A DNA stretch of 64,000 bases. It comes from JAKFDI01 sp036676235 (GTDB taxonomy: Bacteria; Pseudomonadota; Gammaproteobacteria; Burkholderiales; Burkholderiaceae_C). The stretch spans positions 1 through 64,000 of the forward strand of contig JAKFDI010000101.1 of the NCBI GenBank assembly GCA_036676235.1. The letters are read 5' to 3'. Each line of letters opens with the position of its first letter. Position 1 is the first letter of the stretch. Both the position numbers and the translations under genes were made by a program. This document shows positions 17,064-24,888 of the stretch, piece after piece. Below the pieces are notes generated by a model. It did no database searches, was not told the DNA's origin, and saw nothing but the letters and a program-made list of their open reading frames with translations.

Positions 17064-18302
17064 CCTGGGTCCACCCACCGCGCAGATCAAGCCCGCGAGG
17101 GCGGACACGCCGAGTCCGCCGACCAGCGACACGGTGTCCGCGTCGCCTTCAATCCAGCCCGCCCACCCTGCCAGGTAGGCAGCACCGGACGCAGCCAAAC
17201 CGGAACCCATCACCAAGCCAGACTGGACCGCCGGGAGCGTCGCCCCGCGCAGCAGCAGCACGAACAGCCAACCGACGCTTGCGAGATAGACTACGTTGAC
17301 CGACACCATGGTCTCCACGATGCCCTGCCCACGAGCGGCCAGCAGGCCTCCGGCGGCCAGAGCCGCAATCGACCAGCCCGGATGGTTCGTCTCGCGCGCG
17401 CCGGGCGCCGCGGCTGCCATCGCACAGGCCATGGCGCGCACGATGGCTGCGCCGGATCCCAGCGCCGCCGTCGAGAGCACGGCGAGCAACAGCGACTGCG
17501 CCCCGGGCCACAGCCCATCCGCCGCGCGTCCCAGCGCAAACGGGATCACCTGTTTCGCGTCGGTCAGCCCGTCCAGCTCGCCCGTGCCCCGCAGCGCAAG
17601 CGCCAGGGCCGGCGGCAGGAAGGCCACGGCAATCAGGACCACGCCCGCCAGCGCGCAGCCAGCGACGGCACCCCGCGGACGGCGCGCAGCCAGCACGAAC
17701 TGGTGGTAGTCCGCGCCCAAGCAGACGAGCAGCCCGACCGCCAGCACGATGGACACCAGCCGTGCCGGGCTGAACTCGCCGAGATCGCGCACGAGCAGTG
17801 GTGCTGCCCGCGCGTACAACGCCAGGCCGCCCGCATCAGCCAGCGCGTAGAGGAGCACCAGCGCACTAACCAACAGGCAGGCGGCGAACAGGCGCGATGC
17901 GACGTGCAGGTCGAGCCTGGATGCGCCGAGGATCAGTGCCAGCACCAGCGCCTGGGACAAGTACCCCGGCAGGCCGACCACCTGCGCGATGGCGACGCCG
18001 CCCGTGATCTGGGCCGCCAGCACGCCGCTCATCCAGACCAGGGACAGCAGCGCAACGGCGCGCTGGATCGGCGGGCCGAAGGCCTGCCCGAACAACTCCC
18101 AGACCGGCACGCCGAGCTTCCACAACCTGCCCGCGAAGGTCGCCAGGGCGAGCATGCCCAGCGCCGTCGCGACACCGTACAGACCGCCGGCCATGCCCTG
18201 CGCAAGCGCCATCTCCCCCGAGCCGAACAGGAAGCCGATACCGTAGCTGGCCGAAACCAGCAGGGCCGCAACTTGCAGCACGCCAAGCACCCGCGTCGTC
18301 AT
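17034..18302 (-). CDS. Polytopic membrane permease (APC/LeuT-fold-like)
   Basis: A 422-aa integral membrane protein with about twelve hydrophobic segments. The first helix contains SASYGIGFLFGSGEMAL, a glycine-rich unwound helix like those of LeuT-fold transporters of the purine/cytosine or sodium:solute type. The ATG at 18300-18302 overlaps the desaturase TGA (ATGA), so the two are co-translated. The start of TM1 immediately after MTTRVLGVLQ supports this choice. The substrate cannot be told; an ArgP-like regulator lies tail-to-tail with it. Confidence 0.7.
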   Translation of the reverse strand: MTTRVLGVLQVAALLVSASYGIGFLFGSGEMALAQGMAGGLYGVATALGMLALATFAGRLWKLGVPVWELFGQAFGPPIQRAVALLSLVWMSGVLAAQITGGVAIAQVVGLPGYLSQALVLALILGASRLDLHVASRLFAACLLVSALVLLYALADAGGLALYARAAPLLVRDLGEFSPARLVSIVLAVGLLVCLGADYHQFVLAARRPRGAVAGCALAGVVLIAVAFLPPALALALRGTGELDGLTDAKQVIPFALGRAADGLWPGAQSLLLAVLSTAALGSGAAIVRAMACAMAAAAPGARETNHPGWSIAALAAGGLLAARGQGIVETMVSVNVVYLASVGWLFVLLLRGATLPAVQSGLVMGSGLAASGAAYLAGWAGWIEGDADTVSLVGGLGVSALAGLICAVGGPRSIGVNGLRR

Positions 18303-19243
18303 GATCTGGCCTCCCGCGCCCAGGCCCGCACGACCGCCGTGGGACCGGCGAAGTACGCGTCGCAGACCGTTCCATGCTCCCGGTACGCGGGAAGGCGCCG
18401 GAAGAGCGCATGCGCTCGCGGCAGGTGGTAGTAGGGAACGGCCGGCAGCAGGTGATGGGTCAGGTGATAGCCGTTGTTGCGCGGGTGGATCAGCCAGCGC
18501 ACGGGGCCGCGCACGGCCACGTCGCGCGTAAAGCTCAGGATGCCGCCCGGCCGCAGACCGAAGTGGTCGCACATCTCGCGCAGTGTCGTGATCAGATGAA
18601 AGACCGTCGCCCGCGCCAGCAGCCACGACCCGACGAATGTCAGCGTGAAGTGCGTGCCGGTGAACTCGACCAGCAGCGCAAGCGCGCCGATCCACCAGGC
18701 CACGATGCCGGCCCGGCTCGCCCATGGCACGCCCGCGGCCCCGAGGTGCCCGAAGAAGTTGCCCCACCAGGTCCGCAGCGAGAAGACCTGGCGCAGATAG
18801 CTCGCCAGCCAATGGCGCGGCAGTGTTTTCGGCGGATCGATCAGGTCGGGATCACCACCTGCCGCGCCCAGTTGCATGTGGTGCCTGAAGTGGTCCGCTC
18901 GATAACTCTGCAGCAACGCGAACAGCAGCGGCGCGACGAGCAGCCCCGCGATGGCATCGTTCACGCGCAGCGTTCGGCAGAGATTGCGATGCCCGGCATC
19001 GTGCAGGATATTGCCCAAGGCGCGCTGCCGGTTGGCGACGACGAGCAGCGCCAGCGGCATCGTCTCCGCCCCGACCCAGGCCACGGCCGCCGTCGCGGCC
19101 AGGATGGCGGCCCAATCGAAGGCGATGTCGCCGAGGGGCCGCGCCCAGTTCAGCCGCAGCAACTCGCGGTGCGCGCTGCCCTCGCGCTGCAACTGTGCGC
19201 GCAGTGCCGACTGGTCCCCGAGGACTTCCGAATGCGTCAACAT
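18299..19243 (-). CDS. Membrane fatty-acid desaturase / hydroxylase family protein
   Basis: A 314-aa di-iron membrane enzyme. The three histidine clusters are HDAGH (81-85), HFRHH (118-122) and HLTHH (260-264), spaced as in acyl-lipid desaturases, ketolases and related oxygenases, with hydrophobic segments between them. The ATG at 19241-19243 has AAGGAG nine bases upstream and is preferred over the longer start at 19276. Overlap with the permease start implies a shared function, for example modifying and moving one metabolite. Family assignment is firm; the substrate could be a lipid, an alkyl chain or a small amine. Confidence 0.82.
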   Translation of the reverse strand: MLTHSEVLGDQSALRAQLQREGSAHRELLRLNWARPLGDIAFDWAAILAATAAVAWVGAETMPLALLVVANRQRALGNILHDAGHRNLCRTLRVNDAIAGLLVAPLLFALLQSYRADHFRHHMQLGAAGGDPDLIDPPKTLPRHWLASYLRQVFSLRTWWGNFFGHLGAAGVPWASRAGIVAWWIGALALLVEFTGTHFTLTFVGSWLLARATVFHLITTLREMCDHFGLRPGGILSFTRDVAVRGPVRWLIHPRNNGYHLTHHLLPAVPYYHLPRAHALFRRLPAYREHGTVCDAYFAGPTAVVRAWAREARS

Positions 19244-19365
19244 GTCCGGAAACTCCTTCCCCGAGCGGCATCGCATCGCGCCTCCCACCTGGTCAGCGCC
19301 AGTGGAAACACCCCTACAACGGCCCGGGTATCGACGCTAGCAGCGCACTGCGCCGCGCGGAGAGC

Positions 19366-19402
19366 GTTTAGCAACTTTGGCCCTCGGCGAGCTTCGCTAA
19401 AC
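19366..19402. repeat. Inverted repeat between divergent desaturase and ACT genes
   Basis: GTTTAGC (19366-19372) and GCTAAAC (19396-19402) form a 7-bp inverted repeat around a 23-base spacer in the 246-bp divergent promoter region. It could be a regulator site, for example for the LysR protein nearby, or chance. Confidence 0.3.
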
Positions 19403-19489
19403 CGTCGTCTCGGGCCACGAGATGCGTCGCCGACTCCTCATAATCAGTTACAGAAACCAGCCTTCCCACACACGCAAGGAGAGCCCCGG

Positions 19490-19912
19490 ATGAGTGGCGA
19501 GCGCGACCTCGATACCCTGCGGCGCGAGATGGCTCCGCAGTTGCACCCCGAGACCTTCGTCTACTGCAGTTTTCCGGACTTCCGCATTCCGTCTGGCCTC
19601 GCGCCGATCTGCACCTTTCGTGAGATCGAGGGGATGACCGCGATCGTCGAGAAGGCTCAGGCGGAAGATTCAGCTGTGCCCTATGTCTTCGAGTCGCACC
19701 TGATCACCCTCACCGTCCATTCGGCCCTCGACGCCGTGGGCTTCATCGCGACTCTGGCTGGGCGGCTGGCCGACACCAACATTCCCTGCAACATCGTGGC
19801 CGGCTACCACCACGACCATCTGTTCGTGCCGACCCAATATTCGCAGCAGGCGCTGCAAGTGCTGGCGTCGATTTCGGCGCTGCCCCGCCATCGTGCAAGG
19901 CCTGCCGGCTAG
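19490..19912 (+). CDS. ACT-domain-containing protein
   Basis: A 140-aa protein made of a short N-terminal part and a C-terminal ACT-like domain (SHLITLTVHSALDAVGFIATLAGRLADTNIPCNIVAGYHHDHLFVP). Members bind small ligands, usually amino acids, and occur as stand-alone sensors of uncertain role. The ATG at 19490 is preceded by AAGGAGAG. It ends in CTAG, which also contains the reverse stop of the AlpA gene, so the ICE limit falls exactly at its 3' end or further left. Divergent from the desaturase. Confidence 0.8.
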   Translation: MSGERDLDTLRREMAPQLHPETFVYCSFPDFRIPSGLAPICTFREIEGMTAIVEKAQAEDSAVPYVFESHLITLTVHSALDAVGFIATLAGRLADTNIPCNIVAGYHHDHLFVPTQYSQQALQVLASISALPRHRARPAG

Positions 19913-20184
19913 CAGCCGCCCTGTTCGATGATCCAGCGCCGCACATCCTCGGCACGCCAGGCCGTGACCCCTGCCGACAGCTTCACCGGGCTCGGAAACG
20001 AGCGCGCGCGGACCTGACGCCACAGCGTGGATTTCGAGATCGGCACGAACGTGAGCACCTGACGCTGGCGCAGGAAGCCAGTGTCGGGCAAGCACGGTGA
20101 GGGGTTGGTTGCCGCGACGGCTTCGGTCGTGTGAGGGGGCTTGGCGGCAGCGGTGCTGCCGGGCGATGAGGTCCGCATGGGCAT
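19909..20184 (-). CDS. alpA: AlpA-family HTH regulator / excisionase-like protein
   Basis: 91 aa with a MerR-like AlpA domain at the C-terminus: FVPISKSTLWRQVRARSFPSPVKLSAGVTAWRAEDVRRWI (about 46-85). AlpA proteins activate integrase genes or bend DNA for excision and commonly lie near one end of an ICE or prophage. The N-terminal 30 residues are low-complexity; the ATG at 20184 or 20178 may be used. The stop shares CTAG with the convergent ACT gene. The integrase it would serve is not in the window. Confidence 0.78.
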   Translation of the reverse strand: MPMRTSSPGSTAAAKPPHTTEAVAATNPSPCLPDTGFLRQRQVLTFVPISKSTLWRQVRARSFPSPVKLSAGVTAWRAEDVRRWIIEQGGC

Positions 20185-20565
20185 GTTCGACTCCGCGGCG
20201 GACAGCTCCGCCGGAAGGCATGACCAGCTCGTTGCGGCAGCGAAGGGTCACGGTCGGATCGCTGCGGAAAGGAACGCGAAGACTCCAAGTCAACCGCCAG
20301 TGCGTTCCCTGCTGGCGATTCGTGCGGGCCCGCGCCGATGCGCGGCCTTGGAAGAGTGGCTCATGGGGGCGGACGGCCGGCGTTGGCAGTGGCCGCCTCG
20401 AGCGAGTTCAGGGCAGGTGTCGACTGCGACGCCATCGAACTTCGATGGGAGAAGCGCTGCGACCACCGGAGCCGCCATGCGCCCGCGTGAGACGGTAGCG
20501 CCAATGCTCGATGAACTCACGCCGAGCGCCGCCTAAGCCTGCTAAACGACCGCCTTGCGCGGGCG
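20185..20565. other. Intergenic region inside the ICE left end
   Basis: 381 bases between the AlpA start and the AcaB-like stop. Open frames on both strands are short, basic or Ser/Pro-rich, and lack ribosome sites, so none is annotated. It should hold the AlpA promoter; I see no clear attachment repeat. Confidence 0.4.
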
Positions 20566-21360
20566 CTACACGGTGGCGATACGCGGCGCCGCGGTCTCGC
20601 CGTTCGCGCCTTCTACCACCGCGTCAACCTCGGCCCCTGGCGCGGCGGGCGGCGAAGCGGTGATCACCACGTCTTCGCCGGCCTTGGCACTCGCGCCATC
20701 GGGTGTCGCATCCTCGACCGAATCACCCTGCCCCTCTATCTCGACCTCCGGTGCGTTCATCCGCCGCCGCAGGCCCGACGCGAAGTTGCGTGCCGCCGTT
20801 GCGACACCACGCACCTGGCGCTTCACCAGCGCGCGCTGCTTGTCGACTTCTCGCGTCGTGATCACCTCGTGGATCTCCAACGTCTGCAGCAAGGGCATCA
20901 GCTGGTCGAGCTTGCCCAGCACTTCCAGATAGCGCCGGCCGCTCGACGACAGCACGCCCACCTCGATCTCCAGGGCTTTGGTGTCGTAGGTCGCCACCCG
21001 CGTGATCCCGTGCGCCTTGAAGAGCGCTTCGGCGCCGTCGATGGCGCGGTCCAGCGCCGCGGCGACGGCGTCCAGGCGCTCGCGCAGCGCGGTCTCGACG
21101 CGCGCAACGTCCTCGGGGTCCAGGCGCGTGCGCGCGATCACCGAGATGAAGTGCGCGTTGAGCTGCAGCGTCGCGAACATGCGCACGAACAGGCGCTTGC
21201 CCTCGGCGCTGGTGAAGCAGGCCGGCATCTTCACGCTCGCCGCCTCGACACGCCGGTAGTCGACCTTGGCCTCGCGCGCGAGGATGCGCTCGTTCACGCC
21301 ACCCTGGTCCACCCGCACGATCTGCAGGCTGGTGGTCGTCGGCAGGACATCGTTGTGCAT
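20566..21360 (-). CDS. ICE-conserved protein, DUF1845/AcaB-like (tentative)
   Basis: 264 aa. The body is helical with regularly spaced basic residues: REAKVDYRRVEAASVKMPACF near the N-terminus, then a stretch beginning TLQLNAHFISVIARTRLDPEDV, and EVDKQRALVKRQVRGV before an acidic, Ala/Pro-rich tail of about 60 residues. The composition and position resemble the AcaB/DUF1845 group found in IncC plasmids and ICEs, where AcaB is a transfer regulator, but I could not confirm the family by eye. The ATG at 21358-21360 is chosen because GGGAG lies six bases upstream; a longer TTG start exists at 21375. Confidence 0.55.
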   Translation of the reverse strand: MHNDVLPTTTSLQIVRVDQGGVNERILAREAKVDYRRVEAASVKMPACFTSAEGKRLFVRMFATLQLNAHFISVIARTRLDPEDVARVETALRERLDAVAAALDRAIDGAEALFKAHGITRVATYDTKALEIEVGVLSSSGRRYLEVLGKLDQLMPLLQTLEIHEVITTREVDKQRALVKRQVRGVATAARNFASGLRRRMNAPEVEIEGQGDSVEDATPDGASAKAGEDVVITASPPAAPGAEVDAVVEGANGETAAPRIATV

Positions 21361-21851
21361 GGGCATCTCCCGCAACTATCACACCGCAACAATCACACTG
21401 AGGACGCGCTGGCGGCCAGTGTTCGCCGCGGTAGGCACCCATCGCCACGCGAAACGGCCGCTCGGCGGCGGTGGTTTCGCCATCAGCCTGCGCTGCACGG
21501 CGGCAACCCCGTTGACCGCCTGCGGTCGCCTCGCTACCTTTCGCACACGCAGCAGCTGGCCCTGCGTCCACTTCGGCAAGCCCTGTTGATACTCGTGCAC
21601 ATGCGGGCAGCTTGAACGCTGCGACCGCAACGCACCCCGAGCGCGCTTTCGAGCCGTTGACTGCCCAGGCCTCGTGCGGCCAACGGCTGCAACGCGCGCT
21701 TCGATCGGTTGCTGGCATCCCGATCACGCGGCACGCGCCGCGCCCCGCCAGCCCTTGAAGTCAGCCACCGGCTCCGAGCCGGCATTCATCACCCCGTGGG
21801 GCCATCGCCCCGTGGGCGGTCATGGCCTCCGCGTTCCCCATGGAGGCCAAC
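21361..21851. other. Intergenic region with structured leader before the next ICE gene
   Basis: About 490 bases without a supported gene. It lies between divergent ICE genes, so it must contain promoters in both directions. The right-hand 70 bases hold GC-rich near-repeats (CCCCGTGGGG at about 21792-21801 and a second CCCCGTGGG shortly after) and the hairpin that covers the next ribosome site. Frames on the reverse strand are Arg/Ser/Pro-rich and not convincing. Confidence 0.4.
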
Positions 21852-21854
21852 ATG
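21821..21854 (+). promoter_or_regulatory. Hairpin sequestering the ribosome-binding site
   Basis: GGCCTCC (21824-21830) can pair with GGAGGCC (21842-21848), which contains the Shine-Dalgarno of the gene starting at ATG 21852. The flanking CATG on each side (21821-21824 and 21851-21854) can extend the stem after a two-base bulge and would include the start codon. Such a structure would limit translation unless opened. Confidence 0.5.
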
Positions 21855-22394
21855 CCACACCCCCGAGCATCGCTCGAACGTTCCCGCGCACCGCTGTTCG
21901 CAGCGGGCGTTCTCTGTGATTCGTTTGAAGGCGTCCTCACTGAGGACGACGGCACCACCCAAGCCGGCGCCGAGTCCATGGACTGGACCGAGCAGGACGT
22001 CGTGTTTCTGCACTGGCGCCTGCTGCAAGAAGTCGAGGCGCTCTCGGACCCCGAGACGCCGCTCGAAGCCAAGCTCGACACGCTGCGCTGGGTGTTCACC
22101 GAGCGCGAGAAGGACTCGCGACCGTTCTCGTTCGTGAACTGCCTGCGTGTCGTCGGCTGCAGCCCCCTGTCGCCGATCCCCTACTGCGGCCTCGTCGATG
22201 CCGAAGAGATCCGCAGCCGCATCCGCCATGGCGTGAAGCGATGGCTTGAAGCCACGCTGACGCGCTACCCGGACTGGGTGCGCGAAGCCGTTGCGCGCAA
22301 CCCGGAGTGGGTCGAGCTTCAACTCGCCCGCAACCCGCAGTGGATCAACCAACAGGTCCGTGCGGTCGCCCTGCAAGGCGACCTGTTCGCCTGA
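21852..22394 (+). CDS. ICE-conserved hypothetical protein
   Basis: 180 aa, not recognised as a named family. Visible parts are an acidic/aromatic middle (DWTEQDVVFLHWRLLQEVEAL), a Cys-Pro-containing core (CLRVVGCSPLSPIPYCGL), and a C-terminal repeat-like helical tail in which R-x-PxW units recur (TRYPDWVREAVARNPEWV, then ARNPQWINQQ). The ATG at 21852 follows a perfect GGAGG and replaces a longer in-frame start at 21822. First gene of a rightward block of ICE housekeeping genes ending with the FlhC-like gene. Confidence 0.65.
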   Translation: MPHPRASLERSRAPLFAAGVLCDSFEGVLTEDDGTTQAGAESMDWTEQDVVFLHWRLLQEVEALSDPETPLEAKLDTLRWVFTEREKDSRPFSFVNCLRVVGCSPLSPIPYCGLVDAEEIRSRIRHGVKRWLEATLTRYPDWVREAVARNPEWVELQLARNPQWINQQVRAVALQGDLFA

Positions 22395-22447
22395 GCCCAT
22401 CCCGGTCGCCGCCGAACCGCAGCGACCACCACTTCAAGGAACACACC

Positions 22448-22591
22448 ATGTCCCGCATCTATCGCGCGGCCGGCGTGCTGGCCGTTCTCGCATTGCACGC
22501 ACTCGGCGCCCATCTGGACGCCACCGATTCGCATTCGCCGCCCTCGCGCGCCGAAGGCCATCCCATGCCCGGCGCAACGCCGGTCCGCTGA
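22448..22591 (+). CDS. Small hydrophobic N-terminus protein (47 aa)
   Basis: A 47-aa reading frame with AAGGAACACACC before its ATG. Residues 7-21 (AAGVLAVLALHALGA) are hydrophobic and could be a signal peptide or single membrane helix; the rest is polar with His, Ser and Pro. It sits between two ICE-conserved genes with short gaps. No homologous family comes to mind; real because of the ribosome site and context, function unknown. Confidence 0.5.
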   Translation: MSRIYRAAGVLAVLALHALGAHLDATDSHSPPSRAEGHPMPGATPVR

Positions 22592-22600
22592 GGAGCTGCC

Positions 22601-22927
22601 ATGCACATCGTTGCCCAAACCGGGCGTGTCGCGGCGCCGCTGCTGCCCGTGCGCGCACCGGAGGATCTCGAGTACCTCGTCAAGGAGAGCGAGATCGTCA
22701 CCGGCCGGCCCGGCCGCACCTTCGTGATCGCCGGCGCCGACCGCCTTGCCTACCGGCTGCAGTGGCATCCGCTCGGCTTCCAGGTCGAGCGGCTCGACAG
22801 CCGCGGCCGCGCACTGCACGTGCAGCAACTGCTGCTGTTCGAGTTCCTCGACCACCCGCTGCTGGAGGCGTTGCATGCCGGCCAGCTCTTCACCGCGCCG
22901 ATCGACTTCGATACGCCGCGCGGCTGA
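22601..22927 (+). CDS. ICE-conserved hypothetical protein
   Basis: 108 aa, soluble, mixed alpha/beta, no Cys and no recognised domain. GAGGAGCTGCC precedes the ATG, giving a strong ribosome site. Segments such as GRPGRTFVIAGADRLAYRLQWH and LLLFEFLDHPLLEALHAG suggest a compact domain. It lies 9 bp after the small gene and 70 bp before the GHKL ATPase, in the same block, and probably belongs to ICE maintenance. Confidence 0.6.
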   Translation: MHIVAQTGRVAAPLLPVRAPEDLEYLVKESEIVTGRPGRTFVIAGADRLAYRLQWHPLGFQVERLDSRGRALHVQQLLLFEFLDHPLLEALHAGQLFTAPIDFDTPRG

Positions 22928-22997
22928 CCCACCCCCCGATCCACCCCAATAGGCGGACGCTCCTCCGGGGGCACCCGCCGTTTACCGGAGAACCACC

Positions 22998-24590
22998 ATG
23001 CAGATTCAAGTCCGCATCAACGAGCAAGGCGCGCTGCGCAACCAGCGCTTTGCCTTCACCGACCGATTCACGCTCGTGTCGGAACTGCTCCAGAACGCCC
23101 GGCGCGCAGGCGCCACGTCCATCGCCATCAACCACGACGCCGAAGCCGGGACGCTGACCATCCGCGACAACGGCCGCGGCATCGACGACTTCCAGAAGTT
23201 GCTGACCTTCAACGAGTCAGGCTGGGACGAACCCACCTGCGACGCCGAGAACCCGTTCGGCATCGGATTTTCGAAGTGCCTCTACGCAGCGTCGCGTTGC
23301 ATCGTGTGGTCGCGGGGCCAGTGCGCGGACTTCGATACCGCCTCCGCGCTGGCCCGAACACCGATCGACGTCACCGAGTCGGCCGAAGCGCCGACCGAGG
23401 GTACGCAGATCGAGCTGCACGGCGTCGACCTGCCCGACCTGGCCTCGCGCATCGCCACGCTGTGCGCGGGCTTCCCCGTACCGGTGTTCTTCAACGGCAA
23501 GGCGCTCGAACGCCCGCATGCCCCGGGGCACCTGGTACTCACCGCGACACCCGCCGGCGGCCTGCACCTGTGCGGCACGCGCGACGGCGAGCACAGCCAC
23601 GACACGCTGGTCTACCTGCAGGGCTTCTGCGTGCTGCGCCCGATCTACCACCGGTCAGAGCGAGCGAACGTGCTGCACCTCGATGCACGCCAGTTCATGG
23701 CCCGCCTGCCCGATCGCGACAAGCTGATCGACGAAGACCGGCAGCGCAACCGCATCGACACCGCGCTGCGCGCCGAATGGCGCCGCGTGCTCGAGGACGC
23801 CAAGCGCGCCCTGCCCGCCGAGGTGTTCGTCGACAGGTTCTATCCGGCCCTGCGAGGCTGGGGCCACCTGGACCTGCTCAACGACATCGACGCCCTGCCC
23901 GCCGCAGTGTTCGACGAGATCTGCGGCTACCCCCACCAGGAGGGCTCGGGTGACCGGGACTACCTGCGTACGGTGGCCGTCGCGCCGGCACGGGCGGCCA
24001 TCGAGGCGGGCTCGGTGAAGCTGTGCTCGATCGAGTCGATCGACGAGAACAACGCCGGCCGTTGGATGTTCGCGCGTGCCACGGGGTGCCTGCTCTTCAA
24101 CCTGGGCGGCCTGCATCACGAGCATTGGGTGCAGGCCCATGCGCGCTGGCTGGATGACGAGCCGGTCACCGTCGAACCGCTCGGCGAGCGTGTTCGCCGC
24201 ACGCTGGAAGGCCGCTGGATCTGGCCGGACGTCGCGCTGTGTACCGCCGTGCGCGTCGGCGTGGGCAACGACAGCGTGGACCTCACCGATGCCGGCGTCC
24301 ACCACGACGGGGTGCTCTACATCCCGGATGGCGAATGGTCGGGTGAACCGGTGCGCCAGGTCTCGAACTTCACCGACGAGAACGAGCAGTTCCTGGAGTC
24401 CGATCTGGACGCGGACCGCGCCGCGCTGGCGGATCTCATCCGTCGGCTGCGCTCCGTCGATCCGAAGGACACGCTCGACTCGCTGCTGCGTGAGCTGAAG
24501 CTCGAGCGCTACCCCGTGCTGCACGGCAGGCAGTTCCGCCTGAGCGTCGGCACCGGATCGGATGGCCATGCCGTCGAACTGGCCGATTGA
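22998..24590 (+). CDS. GHKL (Hsp90/histidine-kinase-fold) ATPase of the ICE
   Basis: 530 aa with an N-terminal GHKL ATP-binding domain: N-box SELLQNARRAG (about 29-39), G1-type DNGRGIDDF (about 57-65), and G2-type NPFGIGFSK. The order and spacing are those of Hsp90/MutL/ATPase rather than a histidine kinase, and no phospho-acceptor His domain is visible. The C-terminal two thirds is unassigned. Such proteins are conserved in several large ICEs and plasmids, where their role (possibly a chaperone-like or DNA-repair-like ATPase) is not established. Followed by a strong terminator, so this block of genes ends here. Confidence 0.75.
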   Translation: MQIQVRINEQGALRNQRFAFTDRFTLVSELLQNARRAGATSIAINHDAEAGTLTIRDNGRGIDDFQKLLTFNESGWDEPTCDAENPFGIGFSKCLYAASRCIVWSRGQCADFDTASALARTPIDVTESAEAPTEGTQIELHGVDLPDLASRIATLCAGFPVPVFFNGKALERPHAPGHLVLTATPAGGLHLCGTRDGEHSHDTLVYLQGFCVLRPIYHRSERANVLHLDARQFMARLPDRDKLIDEDRQRNRIDTALRAEWRRVLEDAKRALPAEVFVDRFYPALRGWGHLDLLNDIDALPAAVFDEICGYPHQEGSGDRDYLRTVAVAPARAAIEAGSVKLCSIESIDENNAGRWMFARATGCLLFNLGGLHHEHWVQAHARWLDDEPVTVEPLGERVRRTLEGRWIWPDVALCTAVRVGVGNDSVDLTDAGVHHDGVLYIPDGEWSGEPVRQVSNFTDENEQFLESDLDADRAALADLIRRLRSVDPKDTLDSLLRELKLERYPVLHGRQFRLSVGTGSDGHAVELAD

Positions 24591-24601
24591 GTGGATGGGT
24601 T

Positions 24602-24619
24602 GGAGGCCTTCGGGCCTCC
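24602..24619 (+). repeat. Perfect TTCG-loop hairpin
   Basis: GGAGGCC-TTCG-GGCCTCC, seven perfect pairs closing a UUCG-type tetraloop, starts 12 bases past the GHKL ATPase stop and immediately precedes the terminator stem. It may protect the 3' end of the mRNA. Confidence 0.6.
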
Positions 24620-24664
24620 TCTCCCCAGCGCAGCACCTCGCGTGTGCGCTGCGGAGAGGTTTTT
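24619..24664 (+). terminator. Rho-independent terminator
   Basis: CTCTCC-C-CAGCGCA (24619-24632) pairs with TGCGCTG-C-GGAGAG (24645-24658), followed by GTTTTTC. The two paired segments are separated by a C/C mismatch. This should end the rightward transcript of the genes 21852-24590. Confidence 0.75.
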
Positions 24665-24819
24665 CCCGCAGGTCGCAGGCACACCTGGAGCGCATCGCTC
24701 CGAAGCCGGCCCCGAAGTCCCTCCGGCGCGCAGCGCCGGCCCGCCCGCCATGGCCGCGGAGCCTCGCCCTCAACCGGGCGCAGGCCCGGCGTGCCGGGTT
24801 CACCTGTCAAGGAGAAACC

Positions 24820-24888
24820 ATGAACCGACAACAAGCCATGCGCGTTTCCGAATGCCGCTGCGGCGGCCGCGGAGGCTGCCATGAATGA
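24820..24888 (+). CDS. 22-aa Cys/His-containing micropeptide coupled to the primase
   Basis: A short reading frame, MNRQQAMRVSE then CRCGGRGGCHE, with an excellent ribosome site (AAGGAG seven bases before ATG 24820). Its TGA lies inside the first codons of the primase gene (24881), in another frame, so ribosomes finishing it would be placed to start the primase. The three Cys and one His in the last eleven residues could bind a metal. It may be a leader peptide whose translation controls the primase rather than a functional protein. Confidence 0.45.
   Translation: MNRQQAMRVSECRCGGRGGCHE

Noticed and set aside
20290..20520. 76-aa reverse frame between AlpA and AcaB-like genes
   Set aside because: Ser/Arg/Pro-rich, no ribosome site, unlike its neighbours.
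21379..21630. 83-aa reverse frame upstream of the AcaB-like gene
   Set aside because: Composition typical of non-coding high-GC DNA; no start signal.
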